Assembly (NCBI GenBank): GCA_902482185.1
Contig: CABSZR010000049.1
Span: forward strand, 1-8,823
Source: an uncultured Collinsella sp.
Lineage (GTDB): Bacteria; Actinomycetota; Coriobacteriia; Coriobacteriales; Coriobacteriaceae
Length of the DNA stretch: 8,823 bases
Direction of reading: 5' to 3'
How positions within the stretch are numbered: position 1 is the stretch's first letter; each line of letters starts with the position of its first letter. Shown piece by piece: positions 5,366-8,823 of this stretch. The notes beneath the pieces are model-generated. The model searched no databases. It had not been told where the DNA came from and saw only the letters and a program-made list of their open reading frames with translations. Position numbers and translations under genes: made by a program.

Positions 5366-7831
5366 ATGCGGCATGTGCATATTCATGTGACGGGCATTGT
5401 GCAGGGCGTTGGCATGCGACCGTTTGTGTATCGCGAGGCCATGGCACATGGCATTTGTGGATGGGTGCTCAATGCGGGCGACGGCGTGCATATCGAGGCG
5501 CACGCTCCGGCCGATGCGCTCGATGCTTTTGTTGCCGCGCTTTCTGAGCATGCGCCTGCGGCAGCCCGCGTAGAGCATGTCGAGGTTGTGGGGTTGGCAG
5601 CCAACGGTTGGGATGCCGCCAACGAACAGGGTTTTCGCATCGTAGCATCGCAGGACCAGACCGCGCACACGACGCTCGTCTCGCCCGATATCGCCACCTG
5701 TGACGACTGCCTGCGCGAACTGTTCGACCCCGCCGACCGACGCTATCACTACCCCTTTATCAACTGCACTAACTGCGGCCCACGCTTTACCATCATCCGG
5801 TCGCTGCCTTATGACCGAGCGGCCACGTCGATGGATTGTTTTCCCATGTGTCCCAAGTGCGCCGCGGAGTATGCCGACCCACTCGACCGGCGTTTTCACG
5901 CGCAACCCGATGCCTGCTTTGATTGCGGACCGCATATTACGTGGCGCGAAGCGGGCGTGGGCGATGGGCCGGGCGAAGCCGCCGCGTCGCTGGCCGTCGG
6001 CACCACACGCGAGGCCAGCGACGCCATTATCGACCGCTGTGTTGAGCTGCTGGCCAGCGGTGGCATCGTCGCCATCAAGGGCCTGGGCGGATTCCATCTG
6101 GCCTGCAACGCCGCCAATGAGCAGGCGGTGGTCGAGCTGCGCCGTCGCAAGCGCCGCAGCAACAAGCCGCTTGCCGTTATGGTGCGCAGCCTTGCCGATA
6201 CTGAACGCCTGTGCCATGTCGATGATGCCGAGCGCGACTTGCTAACCGGTAGCATCCGCCCCATCGTGCTGTTGCGCCGGCGTGCTGTTGGCGAGGGAGA
6301 TTCCCCCGACGCCCTTACACTCGCGCCATCCGTCGCGCACGACCTTCCCGAGCTCGGCGTCATGCTCCCCTACACCCCGCTTCAGCATCTGTTGCTTGCC
6401 GCGGCAGAAGCCCGCGGTATGCACGCGCTCGTCATGACCAGCGGAAACCTGAGCGAAGAACCCATCGAGACCGACGATGACCTTGCCTGGGAACACCTCG
6501 TTGCCGCCGGCATTGCCGACGCGCTGCTCGGTAACGACCGCGCGATCCTCTCGCGCTACGACGACTCTGTAGTGCGCGTGGTCGACGGCGCCGTTATGCC
6601 CGTGCGCCGCGCTCGCGGATATGCACCCCAGCCGCTGCCGTTGCCGGCGCTCGACCGCGCTCCGTCCTGCGTGCTTGCCTGCGGGCCACAACAAAAGGCC
6701 ACGATTGCGCTCACGCGTGAAGGGACGAACGGCGAGGCGACCTGTTTTGTGTCGCAGCATATCGGCGATGTTGAAAACGGCGGGACCTTCGATGCCTGGA
6801 ACGCTGCGCGCACGCGCTTGGAAGATCTCTTTGATTTGGCGCCCGCCGCCTTGGCCTGCGATTTACACCCCAGCTATCTATCGGGCCAGTGGGCGCGCGA
6901 GCAGGCGCGAAAATGCAATCTGCCGCTCGTCGAGGTGCAGCACCATCATGCGCATATCGCGAGCGTAATGGCCGAAGCCATCGCCGCGGGCCAGCTTACA
7001 ACCGACGCGCGCGTCCTTGGCATCGCCTTTGACGGCACCGGCGCCGGCACCGATGGGACCATTTGGGGCGGCGAGTTTCTTGTTGCCAGCCTTGGCGGCT
7101 TTGAGCGCGCCGCGCATTTGCGCACCTGGGCGCTCCCCGGCGGGGCGGCCTCCGTGCGCGACGCCTGCCGCAACGCCTTTGCCCTGCTCAGTGAGCTCGG
7201 CCTGCTCGAGCACCCAGGTGCCGCTCGGCTTTTGGACAGCCTCGACGAGCAAACGCGCAGCGTGACAGCCACCATGATCGAGCGCGGCATCAACAGCCCG
7301 CGTACCAGCAGCATGGGGCGTCTCTTTGATGCCGCGGCAGCAATTCTGGGCATCTGCGACAAGGCAACCTACGAGGGCGAACCCGCCATCGAGCTTGAGG
7401 CTGCCGCCTGGCGCGCGCTCGACAACGAAATCGCCCATTTTCCCGACGACAACGCCGGCCATTTCGCATCTGGCCCATCGTGGCTGAACGGCCCCCATGT
7501 TCTGGATCAGAAAGCACTCTTTGAGACACTTTTGGGAGGAACTGAAGCCGGAGCGCCCGCCGACAGGCTCGCACTCGACTTCCATGTCGCCGTCGCGCGC
7601 TCCTCGGCGCGCATCGCCAGCGATATCTGCGCGCACGAGGGCATCGACACCGTCGCGCTCTCGGGCGGCGTGTTCATGAACCGACTTCTGCTTCAACTCC
7701 TCACCCGCGAGCTCAAAAGCGCAGGCCTTACTGTCCTCGTCCCCCAAACCGTGCCCGTTAACGACGGCTGCATCGCCTACGGTCAGGCAGCAGTCGCACG
7801 CACTCGCCTCGCACAGGTCGCGCCACAATAG
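5366..7831 (+). CDS. hypF: [NiFe]-hydrogenase maturation carbamoyltransferase HypF
   Basis: Uses carbamoyl phosphate and ATP to carbamoylate the C-terminal cysteine of HypE, the source of the active-site cyanide ligands. The 821 residues contain all expected domains. The acylphosphatase domain (1-95) has VQGVGMRPF (12-20, Arg18) and Asn36. The zinc-binding domain has four CxxC pairs at 112/115, 134/137, 162/165 and 184/187, with 18, 24 and 18 residues between pairs. A YrdC-like domain follows (about 215-420; KGLGGFHLACNA and KRRSNKPLAVMVR). The C-terminal Kae1-like domain has HHHAH (526-530), DGTG (556-559), SGGVFMN (766-772) and NDG (799-801). It is a little longer than the usual 750 or so, with no sign of a break. 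ATG 5366 is chosen because GAGGGG (5354-5359) is 6 bases upstream. It heads the hypF-hypC-hypD run. Confidence 0.97.
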   Translation: MRHVHIHVTGIVQGVGMRPFVYREAMAHGICGWVLNAGDGVHIEAHAPADALDAFVAALSEHAPAAARVEHVEVVGLAANGWDAANEQGFRIVASQDQTAHTTLVSPDIATCDDCLRELFDPADRRYHYPFINCTNCGPRFTIIRSLPYDRAATSMDCFPMCPKCAAEYADPLDRRFHAQPDACFDCGPHITWREAGVGDGPGEAAASLAVGTTREASDAIIDRCVELLASGGIVAIKGLGGFHLACNAANEQAVVELRRRKRRSNKPLAVMVRSLADTERLCHVDDAERDLLTGSIRPIVLLRRRAVGEGDSPDALTLAPSVAHDLPELGVMLPYTPLQHLLLAAAEARGMHALVMTSGNLSEEPIETDDDLAWEHLVAAGIADALLGNDRAILSRYDDSVVRVVDGAVMPVRRARGYAPQPLPLPALDRAPSCVLACGPQQKATIALTREGTNGEATCFVSQHIGDVENGGTFDAWNAARTRLEDLFDLAPAALACDLHPSYLSGQWAREQARKCNLPLVEVQHHHAHIASVMAEAIAAGQLTTDARVLGIAFDGTGAGTDGTIWGGEFLVASLGGFERAAHLRTWALPGGAASVRDACRNAFALLSELGLLEHPGAARLLDSLDEQTRSVTATMIERGINSPRTSSMGRLFDAAAAILGICDKATYEGEPAIELEAAAWRALDNEIAHFPDDNAGHFASGPSWLNGPHVLDQKALFETLLGGTEAGAPADRLALDFHVAVARSSARIASDICAHEGIDTVALSGGVFMNRLLLQLLTRELKSAGLTVLVPQTVPVNDGCIAYGQAAVARTRLAQVAPQ

Positions 7832-7962
7832 GCTGTTCGGCCAGCCCGCAAGCCGCCGTCTCACAGGTGTAGCGCGTTTGCCCGCAGCGCCCGCGAGCGC
7901 TACCATCAACTGATGGATTATTGAGCGCCCGTCCAGCGCAAAGCGTATAAAAGGGGAACAAT
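7832..7962. other. hypF-hypC spacer with three small dyads
   Basis: This 131-base gap is wide for a hyp operon. It holds GGCTG/CAGCC (7831-7846), GTAGCGC (7869-7875) with GCGCTAC (7897-7903), and CCATCA-AC-TGATGG (7903-7916). None is followed by a T-run, so I see no intrinsic terminator. A TATAAA at 7946-7951 is too close to the hypC ATG to be its -10. The hypC ribosome site AGGGG lies 6 bases before ATG 7963. The dyads may be processing or stability hairpins, or a regulator site. Confidence 0.4.
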
Positions 7963-8223
7963 ATGTGCCTTGCCGTTCCCGGTAAAGTAGTCAAACGCGA
8001 CGACGACCTCAAGGCCACCGTCGACATGATGGGCGTCGAGCGCCCCGTGTCGCTGCGACTCGTGCCGACGGCGCAGGTTGGTGACTACATTCTCGTACAC
8101 GCCGGCTTTGGCATCCAGATTGTCGACGAGCAGGAAGCGCAAGAAACGCTCGAGCTCGTTAATGCCATGTCCGAGCTGATCGAAGAAGACCAGCTTGCCA
8201 CCAACCCGGCCGAGGCATACTAG
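7963..8223 (+). CDS. hypC: [NiFe]-hydrogenase maturation chaperone HypC
   Basis: Small cytoplasmic chaperone of the HypC/HybG/HupF family. With HypD it holds the iron that receives CO and CN ligands, then delivers it to the hydrogenase large-subunit precursor. The 86-residue length is typical. It begins MCLAVPGKVV with the essential Cys2, exposed once Met1 is removed. DMMGVERPVSL (21-31) and VGDYILVHAGFGIQIVDEQEA (39-59) follow, with His46 matching conserved His51 of the E. coli protein. The C-terminal helix is acidic. Its stop codon shares a base with the hypD start codon, fitting the 1:1 HypC-HypD complex. Confidence 0.97.
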   Translation: MCLAVPGKVVKRDDDLKATVDMMGVERPVSLRLVPTAQVGDYILVHAGFGIQIVDEQEAQETLELVNAMSELIEEDQLATNPAEAY

Positions 8224-8823
8224 TGGCGGCCGAGCAGCCGGCGCGCTCCGGTATCGATTTCTCGGCATTCCGCGATCCCAAGCTGGCTCGCGAGCTCATC
8301 GAGCGCATTCATGAGCTTGTCGGCGACCGCGCCATCAACCTTATGGAAGTCTGCGGCACGCATACCGTGAGCATCGGGCGCTATGGCTTTCGCTCCATTA
8401 TGCCGGCCGGGCTCAAGCTGCTGAGCGGACCGGGCTGCCCCGTCTGCGTTACCGCCAACCGCGACATCGACCACGCAATCGCGCTCGCCAACATAGACGG
8501 CGCCATCATCACCACCTTTGGCGACATGATGCGCGTGCCCGGATCATCCACCTCGCTCGCTGCGCAAAAGGCGGCGGGGCGCGATATCCGTATCGTCTAT
8601 TCCCCGCTCGACGCGCTCGACATTGCCGAGCAAAACCCTGATCGCCCGGTCATTTTTATGGGCGTGGGCTTTGAGACTACGACGCCCACCATCGCCGCCG
8701 CCATCTTGGAGGCCGAGGCGCGCGGGCTTTTGAACTTCTCGGTCTATTGCGCCCACAAGGCCACGCCGCCGGCGTTGCGCGCCATCGCCAACGACCCCGA
8801 GACCGCCATCGACGGCTTTATCC
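8223..8823 (+). CDS. hypD: [NiFe]-hydrogenase maturation protein HypD, 3' part cut by window edge
   Basis: Iron-sulfur scaffold protein on which, together with HypC, the Fe(CN)2CO unit is assembled using cyanide groups from HypE. The first 200 residues are visible; the family has about 360-380, and the C-terminal [4Fe-4S] cysteines lie outside the window. Seen here are MEVCGTHT (41-48, Cys44 matching E. coli Cys41, the iron ligand), GPGCPVC (69-75, Cys72 and Cys75 matching the conserved redox-active pair), TTFGDMMRVPGS (97-108), YSPLDAL (126-132), GVGFETTTPT (147-156) and CAHK (176-179). The GTG at 8223 overlaps the hypC TAG by one base, with a modest GAGG about 7 bases upstream, so translation is coupled. 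hypE would be expected further downstream. Confidence 0.95.
   Translation, partial: MAAEQPARSGIDFSAFRDPKLARELIERIHELVGDRAINLMEVCGTHTVSIGRYGFRSIMPAGLKLLSGPGCPVCVTANRDIDHAIALANIDGAIITTFGDMMRVPGSSTSLAAQKAAGRDIRIVYSPLDALDIAEQNPDRPVIFMGVGFETTTPTIAAAILEAEARGLLNFSVYCAHKATPPALRAIANDPETAIDGFI

Noticed and set aside
6878..7909. Minus-strand frame (343 codons) opposite the hypF C-terminal domain
   Set aside because: The plus strand encodes invariant HypF motifs throughout; the antisense product shows no recognisable pattern.
7946..7951. TATAAA as the -10 box of hypC
   Set aside because: A start about 7 bases downstream would leave almost no leader and remove the AGGGG ribosome site that clearly serves hypC.
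1..8823. CRISPR array, prophage, insertion sequence or defence system
   Set aside because: No regularly spaced repeats, transposase, integrase or phage protein is seen on either strand; apart from the palindromes the content is metabolic.

Overview
The window is high-GC bacterial DNA with tightly packed genes, almost certainly chromosomal. Gene content, GC-rich codon use and the style of the intergenic repeats suggest an anaerobic actinobacterium of the Coriobacteriia, perhaps Collinsella or a relative. That placement is inferred; there is no rRNA or other marker gene here to prove it.

Left part (1-3067, all minus strand): the de novo NAD operon nadA-nadB-nadC. NadB oxidises L-aspartate to iminoaspartate, NadA condenses that with dihydroxyacetone phosphate to quinolinate, and NadC (cut by the window edge) makes nicotinate mononucleotide. 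Upstream of nadA a -35/-10 promoter is embedded in a 44-bp dyad with perfect 19-bp arms. Its core resembles the operators of the niacin-responsive repressor NiaR, so the operon is probably shut down when niacin is available.

Middle (3225-4257): a minus-strand gene for a 191-aa protein aligns without gaps to the core of family-4/5 uracil-DNA glycosylases, but the catalytic GEAPG-type and HP-type motifs are replaced. It shares a 136-bp divergent promoter region with a plus-strand thioredoxin gene, which ends in a strong intrinsic terminator.

Right part (4489-8823, all plus strand): a nickel and [NiFe]-hydrogenase block. It opens with an unrecognised 82-aa, His-containing helical protein that begins Met-His-Asp. 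One base after its stop comes nikR, whose product has the complete His3Cys nickel site plus an unusual His/Cys-rich N-terminal extension. A 71-bp near-perfect inverted repeat (REP-like and/or bidirectional terminator) follows, then hypF, hypC and hypD (cut by the window edge). HypF makes the carbamoyl/cyanide precursor, and HypC-HypD carry the Fe(CN)2CO unit for the [NiFe] active site. NikR is likely to match nickel supply to this maturation pathway.

Most of the window is well-understood metabolism. The less explained items are the degenerate glycosylase-like protein, the small protein coupled to nikR, the metal-binding tail on NikR and the repeat elements.
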